Positions 43,992-53,444 of a DNA stretch of 64,000 nucleotides are shown here, one piece after another. The notes under the pieces were generated by a model, which was not told where the DNA came from, ran no database searches, and saw only the letters and a program-made list of their open reading frames with translations. This stretch comes from CAYVFC01 sp964450715 (GTDB lineage Bacteria; Myxococcota_A; Polyangia; Polyangiales; JAFGIB01), in contig CAYVFC010000018.1 of the NCBI GenBank assembly GCA_964450715.1, forward strand, positions 1 through 64,000. Reading direction: 5' to 3'. The stretch's first letter is position 1, and each line of letters opens with the position of its first letter. The position numbers and the translations under genes are program-made.

Positions 43992-46900
43992 TCACATTTC
44001 CGTAAAGTCGGTGTAGTAGAAGTAGAGGACTACATCGGATAGAGACAAGAGGTTGATGTCCTTGTTGACCTCCTCGTCTCTCTGATTGATGACCAGCTCC
44101 CACATGGTGTTGGCGACGGGGCGGTCGCGCAGACGTTCGTTGCGAAAGACGGTGTCGTCCGAGAATATCCGGAAGCGTTGGCCGTTGAAGAAGGTGTTGA
44201 TGACCGCGGTGCGCTGCGGGAAGGCGTAGTAGACCTTGCCGCCCTCGAGCGAGGAGACGGTCGCGGTTCCCAGCTGTCGCAGGTATACGCGTCCGACCTT
44301 GTCGCCCACGTCGCTTCCCACGAACTCCGCCTCCACGTACTTGATCTTGTGGTTGCGGGTCAGCGGGGAGAGCTGCCTGACGGTGGTGTCGAAGGGAATG
44401 GTGATGTAGCCATTGCTGTCGAGAAGCTCGGGATCGGTTATCCTCTGGTGGAAGAGACGGATCCGTTCTTCCTCCGATAACGCCTCCGCTCCCTCGTTCG
44501 TTTGATCGATGTCCCAGATGTTGTCTCTCAGGGAGACGATCTCCACCCGGCTGTCCGGGTTCCCGTAGAGCTCCTCGAAATCGCCGAAGTTCGCGTCCAG
44601 CTCCAGCAGGTAGTTGTCCAGGTTGTGATCGCCGTAGGAGACCATCCGGATCAGGAACAGCTCGTCCATCTTCCCGTAGCTCTGGCTGGTGTAGTACTCG
44701 TATATCTTGGTGGCCTTGTAGGCGGCCAGCATGGCCGCATCAAACGCCTTGTCCGCGTTGATCACCGCGCTGTTCTTGTAGATACGTACATTGGGATCGT
44801 TGCGAGCCGCCTGGACGTCGATGGCCATGGACTCCATCTCTTCCTGCTGCGCCTGCAACCGGTTGGCGTTGTTGCGCAGCTTCTCCAGCTTCGAGTAGGC
44901 CAGCTCGAGATTTCGATAGGCGGCTTGCAGGTCCTTGGCCAGGCCTCCGAACGCAAGCATCATGGTGGAGACTTTCGCGTCCGAGTTGACCCTCGCCATG
45001 TCGCATCTCTGGTGTATCTCGAATTCGGCATGGGCGAGGTCCGCGCCCGCTTCGGCGAAGTCGGCTATCTGCGACACTGCCGTGGTTATCTTCATGCCGA
45101 TCTGGACCGCTGTCGATCCCGCCAGATAGGTGGTGGTGGCGACGGCCGAGGTGGCGCAGCTGTCGGCCATCGGTCCGGTCACGCAGGCGATTTTGGAGGC
45201 GGTCTCTTTGACCTCCCAGAGCTTCCCCTTCAGCGTTTCCTTCAGCGCCGCCATCCCTTCTTTGGTTTTCTTAAGCGTGAGCTTGATGCCTCCGTGCACG
45301 CCCTTGGCTATCATGCTCTCGATGATTTCGCCGCACACGTCTTCGACGCGTTGCTGCTCTATATCGATCTCCTTCTGTTTCTTCTCTATGGCGCCGATTG
45401 ATCGTTGTATCTTGATCCCGGCCTCCATGACGGCCGCCATCGCCTCGTAGATGCTCCCGTTGCCCACGTAGCCGCAGGGGTCTCCGAGCAGCTTGGTCGC
45501 GTCATCGTGAAACGCGTACTTCTTGGTGGCCGGGTAGACGTTTCCGTCGCTTCCCACGAAGGTGCCGCAAAGAGTGGACAGCTGGTTGTCGTAGCTGTTG
45601 CCGAGAGCGACCAGCTCTTTCTGGAACGCCGCCTTGTCCACGTCGAAGGAGCGGCTCTTGCTCAATGCTTCGGACTCCTTGCGGGCCGCCAGCGACGCCT
45701 TGGAGACCGCTTCCCCGTACAGATACTCGAAGGCGTTGGTGCTGCCGCTCAGAGCCGGGAAGGGGATGTAGTCGGGCGTCAGGCCGAAATAGGTGACCTC
45801 GTCCTTGATGCTCTTGTAGACGTTCCGCATGTCCAGCAGCGCGATCTTGTAGAGGCGCTGGGCATCCTCGATGATCTTCTGGATCTGGGCCTCTTCCTCG
45901 GTCCTGACCACGTCGATGATGCTGCTCATCAGCGAGACCAGCATGGTCGATTCCAGGTAGGTGCCGATATAGGCCCGCTCGATCACCTTGCGCGCCAGCT
46001 CCGGCTTGTTGAAGCTCTCGTACTTTTTGGCGACCTCGCTCCAGGCCCGCGACTTCTGCGAGGAGGCGCGGATCAGCCGGTCGAAGTAGCTGGTGACCGT
46101 CTGCTGCGAGATGAACCCCTGGGAGGAGTTCTCGATCTGCCTGCGCAGCGATTCTTCCAGCGTGGGCATCAACCGGTAGAGGCGATCCAGGGCCAGCTGG
46201 TAGTACTGGACCGCGAGGTACAGCGAGTACATCTCCTGCCCGGCCACGCCCGAGAGATCGATGCCGCCGGGCTCGAATTGCGAGCCCTCGAAGGTGGCCT
46301 CGTAGAGGCCCGCCAGGTCGAATCGCGAGGAGAATGCCTTGGTGTAGGCCTCGTCTCCGAGCATGATCAGCAGCTCGGCGTAGAGCGTTTCGAAGCCTTC
46401 CCGCTGCTCGATCCTTCCCTCCACCGCGAAGTTCACGTTGAGGTACTCCCGCAAGCTGGCGAAGGTCTGGTTGGAGAGCAGATCGCTGTAGTTCATGTAT
46501 ACGTGCAGGGCGCAGTCGATGCGCTCTTCCAGCTCTTCGATCAGCGGTGGATCGTAGCAGTAGGGAATCGCGTTCAGGACCGGATCGCAGATATCCGGGG
46601 CGAATCCGATGTTCTTGCTCCCGTCGCGGCTACGGAACTCGATCTTGTAGCGGAAGGCGGCGTCGATGGAGGCGCCGAGCGGCACGAACTTGGTGGCCGA
46701 GTCGCCGGAGGCGAAGAAAATCTTCCCCGCCCTCAGGTCGCTCAGGTCGTTGTCGCAGCTCGTCACGTCCGGGTCCTCGCAGCGCCAGAGCGGGTCCTTG
46801 CGAAACAAGCATATAGTCGGATCGGTGTAGGTGCGCTCCCAGTCGTTGAGCATGTCCGCGCAGGTCAGACTCTCTTCTGTCTGGCACTCGAGCGCCGAGA

Positions 46901-49313
46901 GATCGGCCTGCTCCGGGCACGAGGGCCCGTAAAAGGTGAAGTAGGTGACGCCGCTTCCGGCCGGACACTCGTCCTTGACCGAGTTGAAGGAGCCGTTATC
47001 CCCGGCCCCTGCGTCTATCGCGCCGGTCTCGTGGCAGAGGTAGTGGACCTCCTCTCCGGTCTGCACCACCGTCACCGGCTCGTCGCCCTGGTTATCCTGC
47101 CCGTCGACCAGGATCCAGGCCAGCCTGTCGACGTCCTCCGGCTCGATGGACCCCAGCGTCCAGTCCTCGGGCAGAAAGTCGAGCCCCAGCGCCCGCATGA
47201 CGATCTGGTCGGAGCACTGCACGTCGGCCAGTCCCTCGGCCATGACGCGCTCCTCCTTCTGTTCCGAGCCGTCGTAGGCATCCAGCTCCAGGTTGGCCGA
47301 GCGCCGTTCCAGTACCATCAATCCGTAGGCGTTGGAGACCTGGGTCGGGTTCAACGTCTCCGCGTCGGTCACCGCGGGGTAGCTTTCCTCCACGAAGAAC
47401 AAGATTATCCTTTCCTGGTTGATGATCGCGCCGTCGATTATGGAAAGCTCGCGGACCCGGCTGCGACCATCCGGGATGGGATTGGCCGCGGCAAAGGCGA
47501 GATTCTGTTCCTTCATGTCCGGGCTGTCGTAGGGCTGTCGCGCGTCCCGACACTCGACGCGGTAGGTGTTTTCGGTCTGCGGGTCTTCGTAGCTGCCCTT
47601 GACGAAACCCGGAACCAACCAGGGTATCTGAACCCGCTCGAACCCCTGGTTCAGGTTGCACTCCGACCCTATCGACTCCGGGTAGTAACGGCCTCCTACC
47701 ACGCCGCCGATCTCGAGATCGGTTATATAGTTCAAACAGGTTCCGTTCAGCTCTTCCGCGCACCCCGTCATGCCGGCGGAGAGGTTGAGCTCAATGGTCG
47801 GATCGCCCGGGTAGTGCATGGTGTCGCTGGTGAGGATCTTGCCCTGCAGCACCATGTCGCTTCCTCCCGGTTGCTGCCGCAGGTTCATGGCGATGGGCAG
47901 CTCGGTCAAGCCGGAGGGGATGGGGCGCGAGCTCAGGTTGTTGGTGAAGCTCTCCAGCCCGTCCGGATCGTCGAACAGGTAGCAGGCCCCCATGGGCTCG
48001 TGGCATCTCTCCCGGACCGTTCCCCATTTCCACGACTCCTTGAGCATCGACTGGACCGCGGCGGAGAAGTTTTCGAAGGTGATCCGGCCCTGTCGCATCG
48101 CGCCCCAGCGCCAGATGATGGCGTTGCCCACCTCCTCCAGCAGGACCTGGCTCTGGTCCGTGTTCCGGGCATCGACCCAGGCTTGCAGGTTCTCGTCGCT
48201 GAAGTTGGCGAACTGGTAGACCGTCCCTACCCATTGCCCCTCGGGCCTGCTCACGTAGGAGAGGTCTATGGTCTGGTAGCCGAGCTCCTGATTGCCGATC
48301 TCGATCACGCCGTTCCATACTGGGATGTTTTCGTTGGAGGCCTCGGCGAGTGTGATCTCGACCTCGCCGCCATCGGCTCCGAGCAGCATGAGCTGGAGGT
48401 AGGGGTCGGGAATGTCTTCCGCTGCCGTTTCATCGCTCGCCGCGTCCGATGAGCTGTCGGACTCCCCGTCAGACGGTTCCGCGTCCGAGGGCTGCTCGCG
48501 CTCGTCGTCGCTCGTCGCGCTCTGCGACAGCAGGTTTGCCTCCGGGATGACGACGTCGAGCCAGAACAGGGGCATGTCCACCTCTTCCAGCGGCCCCTCG
48601 TCGGTGAACTCGACGTGGCTCTTCTTGCGCACCTCCAGCCGCGCCGGCTTGCTGGAGTTGTTGACCACGGTAAAGGTCTGGGAGTCTGCCACGTTGGAGA
48701 AGCGCAGCATGGTGGTGCTCACCTCGAAGGCCCCCAGCGACTGCGTTGCGATCTCGGTGGTCTCGGTGAGCGGCATGCAGTAGCCGTCGGTGCCGTCCGT
48801 GGTCTTGCAGTATTCGCCGTCCGGGCAGTCGCCCTGCTCGGAAATCGACGAGCACTCCAGGCGGCAGACGCGGCGATAACAGCTCTCGGAGGCGGCGCAC
48901 TCGGAATCGGTGTTGCAGTTGGAGTGGCAGTAACCCTCCTGGCAGATCTGGAAATCGGGGCAATCGGTGTTCTCGTCGCAGCTTCTGCCGTCCTCGGTGA
49001 TCTCGCCTGAGCTGCCGCCGTTGCCGCTGCTCTCCAACGCCAGCCTCATCCGGCCGATCGAGCCCTCGGTATCGTCGGGCGCACCGCCGCTCTCTCGCTT
49101 CGGGGCCACGCAGGTGCCGTTCATGCACTCGGCGCCGCCGATGCACCCCTCCATCAGTCCGTCCTCGGGGCATTCGCGGAATTCACCGTCGGCGACCAGC
49201 CCGGACTTGCAGGGGGTGAAGCATTGAGAATCGGCGCTCGTCTTGTCCGATTCGTCCCAGCAACCCGTCGTAAAGGCCAGGGCAACGGCCATCGCTGCGA
49301 TAGTTCGTCTCAT
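43992..49313 (-). CDS. Very large lipoprotein with Cys-rich head and long helical C-terminal half
   Basis: The 1773-residue protein has lipobox AFTTGC near residue 18. The first 200 residues are Cys-rich (CPDFQICQEGYCHSNC, CPDGEYCKTTDGTDGYC). The central part is mixed beta and Cys-poor. From about 1050 it is largely helical with coiled-coil-like stretches such as AYSKLEKLRNNANRLQAQQE, and an apparent hydrophobic stretch (about 1420-1450) interrupts it. GGAGG lies 7 nt before the ATG. It opens the minus-strand run that ends at the HxS peptide gene. I recognise no family; a toxin-like or adhesin-like surface machine is possible. Confidence 0.75.
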   Translation of the reverse strand: MRRTIAAMAVALAFTTGCWDESDKTSADSQCFTPCKSGLVADGEFRECPEDGLMEGCIGGAECMNGTCVAPKRESGGAPDDTEGSIGRMRLALESSGNGGSSGEITEDGRSCDENTDCPDFQICQEGYCHSNCNTDSECAASESCYRRVCRLECSSISEQGDCPDGEYCKTTDGTDGYCMPLTETTEIATQSLGAFEVSTTMLRFSNVADSQTFTVVNNSSKPARLEVRKKSHVEFTDEGPLEEVDMPLFWLDVVIPEANLLSQSATSDDEREQPSDAEPSDGESDSSSDAASDETAAEDIPDPYLQLMLLGADGGEVEITLAEASNENIPVWNGVIEIGNQELGYQTIDLSYVSRPEGQWVGTVYQFANFSDENLQAWVDARNTDQSQVLLEEVGNAIIWRWGAMRQGRITFENFSAAVQSMLKESWKWGTVRERCHEPMGACYLFDDPDGLESFTNNLSSRPIPSGLTELPIAMNLRQQPGGSDMVLQGKILTSDTMHYPGDPTIELNLSAGMTGCAEELNGTCLNYITDLEIGGVVGGRYYPESIGSECNLNQGFERVQIPWLVPGFVKGSYEDPQTENTYRVECRDARQPYDSPDMKEQNLAFAAANPIPDGRSRVRELSIIDGAIINQERIILFFVEESYPAVTDAETLNPTQVSNAYGLMVLERRSANLELDAYDGSEQKEERVMAEGLADVQCSDQIVMRALGLDFLPEDWTLGSIEPEDVDRLAWILVDGQDNQGDEPVTVVQTGEEVHYLCHETGAIDAGAGDNGSFNSVKDECPAGSGVTYFTFYGPSCPEQADLSALECQTEESLTCADMLNDWERTYTDPTICLFRKDPLWRCEDPDVTSCDNDLSDLRAGKIFFASGDSATKFVPLGASIDAAFRYKIEFRSRDGSKNIGFAPDICDPVLNAIPYCYDPPLIEELEERIDCALHVYMNYSDLLSNQTFASLREYLNVNFAVEGRIEQREGFETLYAELLIMLGDEAYTKAFSSRFDLAGLYEATFEGSQFEPGGIDLSGVAGQEMYSLYLAVQYYQLALDRLYRLMPTLEESLRRQIENSSQGFISQQTVTSYFDRLIRASSQKSRAWSEVAKKYESFNKPELARKVIERAYIGTYLESTMLVSLMSSIIDVVRTEEEAQIQKIIEDAQRLYKIALLDMRNVYKSIKDEVTYFGLTPDYIPFPALSGSTNAFEYLYGEAVSKASLAARKESEALSKSRSFDVDKAAFQKELVALGNSYDNQLSTLCGTFVGSDGNVYPATKKYAFHDDATKLLGDPCGYVGNGSIYEAMAAVMEAGIKIQRSIGAIEKKQKEIDIEQQRVEDVCGEIIESMIAKGVHGGIKLTLKKTKEGMAALKETLKGKLWEVKETASKIACVTGPMADSCATSAVATTTYLAGSTAVQIGMKITTAVSQIADFAEAGADLAHAEFEIHQRCDMARVNSDAKVSTMMLAFGGLAKDLQAAYRNLELAYSKLEKLRNNANRLQAQQEEMESMAIDVQAARNDPNVRIYKNSAVINADKAFDAAMLAAYKATKIYEYYTSQSYGKMDELFLIRMVSYGDHNLDNYLLELDANFGDFEELYGNPDSRVEIVSLRDNIWDIDQTNEGAEALSEEERIRLFHQRITDPELLDSNGYITIPFDTTVRQLSPLTRNHKIKYVEAEFVGSDVGDKVGRVYLRQLGTATVSSLEGGKVYYAFPQRTAVINTFFNGQRFRIFSDDTVFRNERLRDRPVANTMWELVINQRDEEVNKDINLLSLSDVVLYFYYTDFTEM

Positions 49314-49736
49314 TTCACATCCTCCATCTATTCCGGATAACCACGTCTGTTCATCTAAACGCGTAACCGTCCATATCGGCGGCGGTCCGTCTCTTCCGCC
49401 GCTTCTCGCTCCGCGTGAATCCCGATCGGTCATTCGAATGCACCGGTCCCCTCGGGCGCTCCGGCCATCGTGCTTGCCGCAAAGCTGTGAAGATCCACGT
49501 TTGCTCGTCAACGGATCGCTTCTCGCGGGGGAAGAGATCCGTATATGCTTGTTTTTATTGAGTAAAGGTAGTTACGGACGAACAGATACGGTACCTCAAC
49601 CCGCTGCCGAATTGCAAGAGTCGACAGGGCCTCTCGCCGCTTCCGTCTTCGCGTTGCGTCGAAGCGGTACATCGCCTCCCGGGCGCGACTCCGCAGCCGC
49701 CGACGCGGCGGCTGCGGAACGCTGACCGTCGGTCGG
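49314..49736. other. Intergenic region upstream of the large lipoprotein operon
   Basis: No gene is seen in these 423 bases. An AT-rich patch at 49540-49575 contains, on the minus strand, TTTACT and TATACG about 15 bp apart, a weak promoter candidate for the operon starting at 49313 with a leader over 200 nt long. A hairpin (49691-49717) lies at the far end. Confidence 0.4.
49691..49717 (-). terminator. Strong GC hairpin after the rSAM pair
   Basis: CCGCAGCCGCC and GGCGGCTGCGG form an 11-bp perfect stem with a 5-nt loop, 20 nt past the stop of the rSAM gene ending at 49737. No U-tract follows, so termination is likely but not certain. Confidence 0.5.
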
Positions 49737-50783
49737 TTACCGCTTCCTTTCGACCGGGATGAGCTCGTCCCATCCGTAGCGGGCCAGATACCGCTTCCAT
49801 ACGCCCTCGCATACCGGATCGTATACACAGGACGCGCACGCGTTTCGCTTGGTCTTCTGCGACGCGTGTACCTGTGTGCCCGCGCGTTCGTGCAGCGCAA
49901 CCGGTTCGCGGCGCTCTCGGCTTTCGCCCCGGCTCTTTTCCCGCGGCGGGTCCGGGTCCGTTACCGCATGGAAATAGCGGGACTCCACATATCCGCGGTT
50001 GAACCTCGGGATGGCCTCGGTCGCGCAAAGAGGTATATCCAGTAGAAATGCCGGCGGGTCCTTCTCGTCCGCTTTCGCTATCACGGAGGCGAAGGCATCG
50101 GCGATCCGTTCATAGGGTGGGAACAGGCGGTCGAAGTTGGCGTCCGCCCGGCCCTCGGGCTGCATGACGTTGAAGACGACCTGGTCGACTCCGCGTTGGC
50201 GCAGGAAGCGGAAGATCTCATGGAGAAAGGGAAGGTTCCGGCTGTTGACCACGGTTGAAGTGTGTATGCGGAGGTCCGCGAATCCCGAGTGCCGGAGCCG
50301 CACGGCGTTGGTGAGCCCATGCTCGGTCTGGGCAAAGGCGCCGGGCGCGCGGACCAGGCCGTCATGCAGCTTCTCGGCGTGGCCATGGATGGAGATGGTC
50401 AAGAGGTTGACCCCGGAACGGACGAGCCTTTCGCAGTACTCCCCGTAGCAGAGCCTGCGGCCGTTGGTTATCAGGTGAACGCACCGGTAGCCGAGGTCGC
50501 GGGCCCAGCAGGCGTACTCGGGCAGGGACGGCACCAGGGTGGGCTCGCCCGAGGTGAAGCAGACCTCGCTCACCCCGCGCTCGTTCTGCAGGATCTCCCG
50601 GACGCGCTCGGGTTTTATGGCGCTATTCTGCTGGCGGCGATGCTCCCGCGACTCCATGCAGAAGATACAGTTGTTGTTGCACTCGGGGCCGACGGTGACG
50701 TGCAGGCGCCGGTCGCGCTCGCCAGGCCAGAAGCGGGCTTTCGCCGGGTGCGCGTCGCTTTCGCCGCCGGTCGACTTCGCCAT
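49737..50783 (-). CDS. Radical SAM enzyme, CNNNCIFC type
   Basis: The product has 348 residues from ATG at 50781-50783. The cluster motif is ECNNNCIFCMESR, followed by VCFTSGEPTLVPSLPEY and LITNGRRLCYGEYCERLV; note SGEP instead of GGEP. IRHxSTVVN-like and FNVMQPEGRA segments match the TIM-barrel strands of its neighbours. CASCVYDPVCEGVWKRY near the end gives C-x2-C-x5-C, closely like the tail of the rSAM gene at 53431. It is 71 nt downstream of another rSAM gene. The substrate is unknown. Confidence 0.8.
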   Translation of the reverse strand: MAKSTGGESDAHPAKARFWPGERDRRLHVTVGPECNNNCIFCMESREHRRQQNSAIKPERVREILQNERGVSEVCFTSGEPTLVPSLPEYACWARDLGYRCVHLITNGRRLCYGEYCERLVRSGVNLLTISIHGHAEKLHDGLVRAPGAFAQTEHGLTNAVRLRHSGFADLRIHTSTVVNSRNLPFLHEIFRFLRQRGVDQVVFNVMQPEGRADANFDRLFPPYERIADAFASVIAKADEKDPPAFLLDIPLCATEAIPRFNRGYVESRYFHAVTDPDPPREKSRGESRERREPVALHERAGTQVHASQKTKRNACASCVYDPVCEGVWKRYLARYGWDELIPVERKR

Positions 50784-50854
50784 CGGGCAAGCGTGGCAAA
50801 CAACCGGTCCGCCCGCAACCGCGCCTTTCTCCGGAGACGATGCCAATCGGTGCG

Positions 50855-51826
50855 TCAAGACAGGATGGGCTCGAATCCCGCCGGTCCGTGTACCTCGAGG
50901 TAGTCGGCGCGTAGCCCCAGGCAGCGCTTTCGATGGGTACAGCGGGCGCAACCTTCGAGAAAGACGCCGCCCTCCATTGGGGATCGTTCCGCCCGGAAGG
51001 GCGCGCGCCCCGGCGCGAACACCAGCAGGTTCCAAAGCCCCGCGTGTCGATAGCGGTCGTGGTACCCCTTTCCCAGTGCGCAGGGCGGCAGGTGAAGCGT
51101 GCTCGCCGCCATCGCCAGAGCGTCGGCCCTGTCAAAGGCGGCCTGTAGCGCCGGCACGACGCGGGAGACGGGCGGGAGCCAGGCGGAAAGCGACTCGCGG
51201 TCCAGCCCGTGCAGCGACAGCAGCCAGAAGGTGACGGCGGTGACGCCGATCTCCGCCAAAAGCTCGACCGTCTCGCTCAGCCGATCGAGGTTGCCTTGGC
51301 TGATGAGCAGGTCGGCCTCCGGCGCGACCTCGAGCCCGGCCAGGTTCAGCGCCGCCCGGTTCATCAGCTCGAAGGAGCCCGGGACACGGGTCACCGCGTC
51401 GTGGGCAGCGGCGTCGTGACCCATTGCCAGGAGAGATACCTGGTTCAGCCCGAGGTCCACCAGCTGGCGAGCGTAGTCCGGGTAAGCCAGCCGCAGCCCG
51501 TTGGTCTGAAGTCGCACCGTTCGATACCCCAGCCGACGGGCGGCGACGATGGCGCGGGGCAGGTCCCCGTGCAGGGTGGGCTCGCCGCCGCCGAACCAGG
51601 CGCCGCAGGCTCCTCTCTCACGCCCCTGCCGGAGCGCGTCGATCATCTCTGTAAGAGCCATGGAAGCGGTCGTCTCCAGATAGGCCGAAGGACAGACGAC
51701 GCACCTGCAGTTGCAGGAGAAGCTGGTGACCAACTCGATCCAGTCGACTTTTTCCGATGGCAATTGCGACCCCGGCTCGGGAAACGGATAGGTAAAAGAG
51801 ACGGACTTCAACTTATCATGTCCCAC
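50855..51826 (-). CDS. Radical SAM enzyme, CNCRCVVC type
   Basis: The 323-residue product starts at GTG 51824-51826. FSCNCRCVVCPSAYLET holds the CxxxCxxC cluster ligands plus one extra Cys. It is followed by WFGGGEPTLHGDLPRAIVAA and LQTNGLRLAYPDYARQLVD. A C-terminal CARCTHRKRCLGL gives C-x2-C-x5-C. The long spacer before the cluster motif (about 38 residues) distinguishes it from the neighbours. It is divergent from hxsB with about 105 bp between the starts, so the two may be co-regulated. Confidence 0.8.
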   Translation of the reverse strand: MGHDKLKSVSFTYPFPEPGSQLPSEKVDWIELVTSFSCNCRCVVCPSAYLETTASMALTEMIDALRQGRERGACGAWFGGGEPTLHGDLPRAIVAARRLGYRTVRLQTNGLRLAYPDYARQLVDLGLNQVSLLAMGHDAAAHDAVTRVPGSFELMNRAALNLAGLEVAPEADLLISQGNLDRLSETVELLAEIGVTAVTFWLLSLHGLDRESLSAWLPPVSRVVPALQAAFDRADALAMAASTLHLPPCALGKGYHDRYRHAGLWNLLVFAPGRAPFRAERSPMEGGVFLEGCARCTHRKRCLGLRADYLEVHGPAGFEPILS

Positions 51827-51932
51827 GCCGGCCGCCGCTGTCCAATGGCGGGCAGCCGCCTCCCGCGCCTTGTCGGGTGACCCGGACGAACAGGTATGCT
51901 ACAGGCGAGGGTCTGGAGCGGCGACCGCAACC

Positions 51933-53444
51933 ATGGCAGAGGGTTTCGATTTCACGAATGCCGACCCGCGCTTCGCGGGCAGCGCGCGTTACCGCCGTAT
52001 CGGCGACGGGGTGCTGCTCACCAGCGCCGTGGGCCGTTACGCCTTCCTGACGGCGGAGCAGTTTCAGGGCTACCTGAGGGGCGAGATTCCGCCCGACAGC
52101 GAGCTGTATCGCTCGCTGGCCGACAAGGGGCTGATCCGGGCCGAGATCAACATCGCCGACGAGGCCGAACGGCTGGGCAGGCGGCACGGTTTTTTGGGTT
52201 GCGGCCCGCACCTGCACATCATCGAGGTCACCCAGCGCTGTAACCAGTCCTGCGTCTACTGCCACTCGAGCCGCGTCGGGCTCGACCGGACCGATAGGGA
52301 TATGACGGTGGAGACCGCGGAGAGGGTTCTCGATCTGGTTTTCCGCACCTCGTCTCCGGCCATCACCATCGAGTTCCAGGGAGGAGAGCCGCTGCTCAAC
52401 TTCCCGGTGGTCGAATCAATCGTGCGCAGCGCGCTGCGACGAAACGCCTCGGCCGGTAAGCAGCTCTCCTTCTCCCTGGTCAGCAACCTGTTGCTGATGG
52501 ACGAGCAGAAGCTCGCCTTTCTGCTCGACAACCGGGTGCAGATCTGCACCTCCATCGACGGTCCGCCGGAACTTCATAACCGGCAGCGCCCCTGCCCGGG
52601 GGGCGACGCCTACGCAGCGGCCCGGCGCTGGATAGAAAGAATCAATCAGGCCTACGTCGAGAAGGAGCTCAATCCGGAGGTCTATCACGTGGAGGGTCTG
52701 TTGACGGTGACTCGGCCGCTGCTCGACCTGGCGCAGGAGACGGTCGACACCTATGTCTCCCTGGGCTTCAAGGCGCTGTTTCTGAGGCCTCTCGATCCGT
52801 TCGGTTTCGCCGGTAAGGCGGCGGGTAAGCTCGGGTTCACCGCGCAGCAGTACCTGGCCTTCTATCGAGAGGCCGTGGACTACATGATCGAGCTCAACCA
52901 CAAGGGAACCCCCATCCTGGAGCGCTACGCGGCCATCTTCCTGACCAAGATCCTCTCCGACCTGGATCCGAATTTCCTCGACCTCAGATCGCCCTGCGGC
53001 GCCGGCATCGGACAGCTGACCTACGGGTACGACGGCGAGCTGTTCACCTGCGACGAGGGACGGATGCTGCACCACATGGGCGATGATTTCTTCGCCCTGG
53101 GATCGGTCCGCGATACGACCTACGAGCAGGCCATGAAGCACGACACGGTCCGCGCCACCACCATCGCCTCGCAGCTCTCCGCCTCGGCGGACTGCGTGCA
53201 CTGCGTGTACGCGGCTTACTGCGGTATCTGTCCCGTGTACAACTACGCCACCCAGGGAAGCCTGCAAGGACAGATGCGCACCAGCAATTGGTGCGCGATC
53301 CTGATGGGGATCCAGGACCACCTGTTTTCCCGGCTGATGGTCGCGGACGCGAAGACCCAGGAGGTCTTCGAGAACTGGGTGACTGTGCGTCCGCGGGACC
53401 ACTATTTACACGGTGAAGCCCCCGACCCAGATGCGCAGGGTTGA
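51933..53444 (+). CDS. hxsB: His-Xaa-Ser system radical SAM maturase HxsB
   Basis: The 503-residue product starts at ATG 51933. The N-terminal domain (RYRRIGDGVLLTSAVGRYAF, about 19-40) is the HxsB recognition-like region. The rSAM motif is RCNQSCVYCHSSR (Cys103/107/110), followed by IEFQGGEPLLNF and ICTSIDGPPELHN. The SPASM-type C-terminus has SPCGAGIGQLTYGYDGE, FTCDEGRMLHHMGDD and CVHCVYAAYCGICPVYNY, which bind auxiliary clusters. This order of motifs is specific to HxsB as I know the family. It is 21 kb from the HxS peptide gene instead of adjacent. It overlaps the next rSAM gene. Confidence 0.85.
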   Translation: MAEGFDFTNADPRFAGSARYRRIGDGVLLTSAVGRYAFLTAEQFQGYLRGEIPPDSELYRSLADKGLIRAEINIADEAERLGRRHGFLGCGPHLHIIEVTQRCNQSCVYCHSSRVGLDRTDRDMTVETAERVLDLVFRTSSPAITIEFQGGEPLLNFPVVESIVRSALRRNASAGKQLSFSLVSNLLLMDEQKLAFLLDNRVQICTSIDGPPELHNRQRPCPGGDAYAAARRWIERINQAYVEKELNPEVYHVEGLLTVTRPLLDLAQETVDTYVSLGFKALFLRPLDPFGFAGKAAGKLGFTAQQYLAFYREAVDYMIELNHKGTPILERYAAIFLTKILSDLDPNFLDLRSPCGAGIGQLTYGYDGELFTCDEGRMLHHMGDDFFALGSVRDTTYEQAMKHDTVRATTIASQLSASADCVHCVYAAYCGICPVYNYATQGSLQGQMRTSNWCAILMGIQDHLFSRLMVADAKTQEVFENWVTVRPRDHYLHGEAPDPDAQG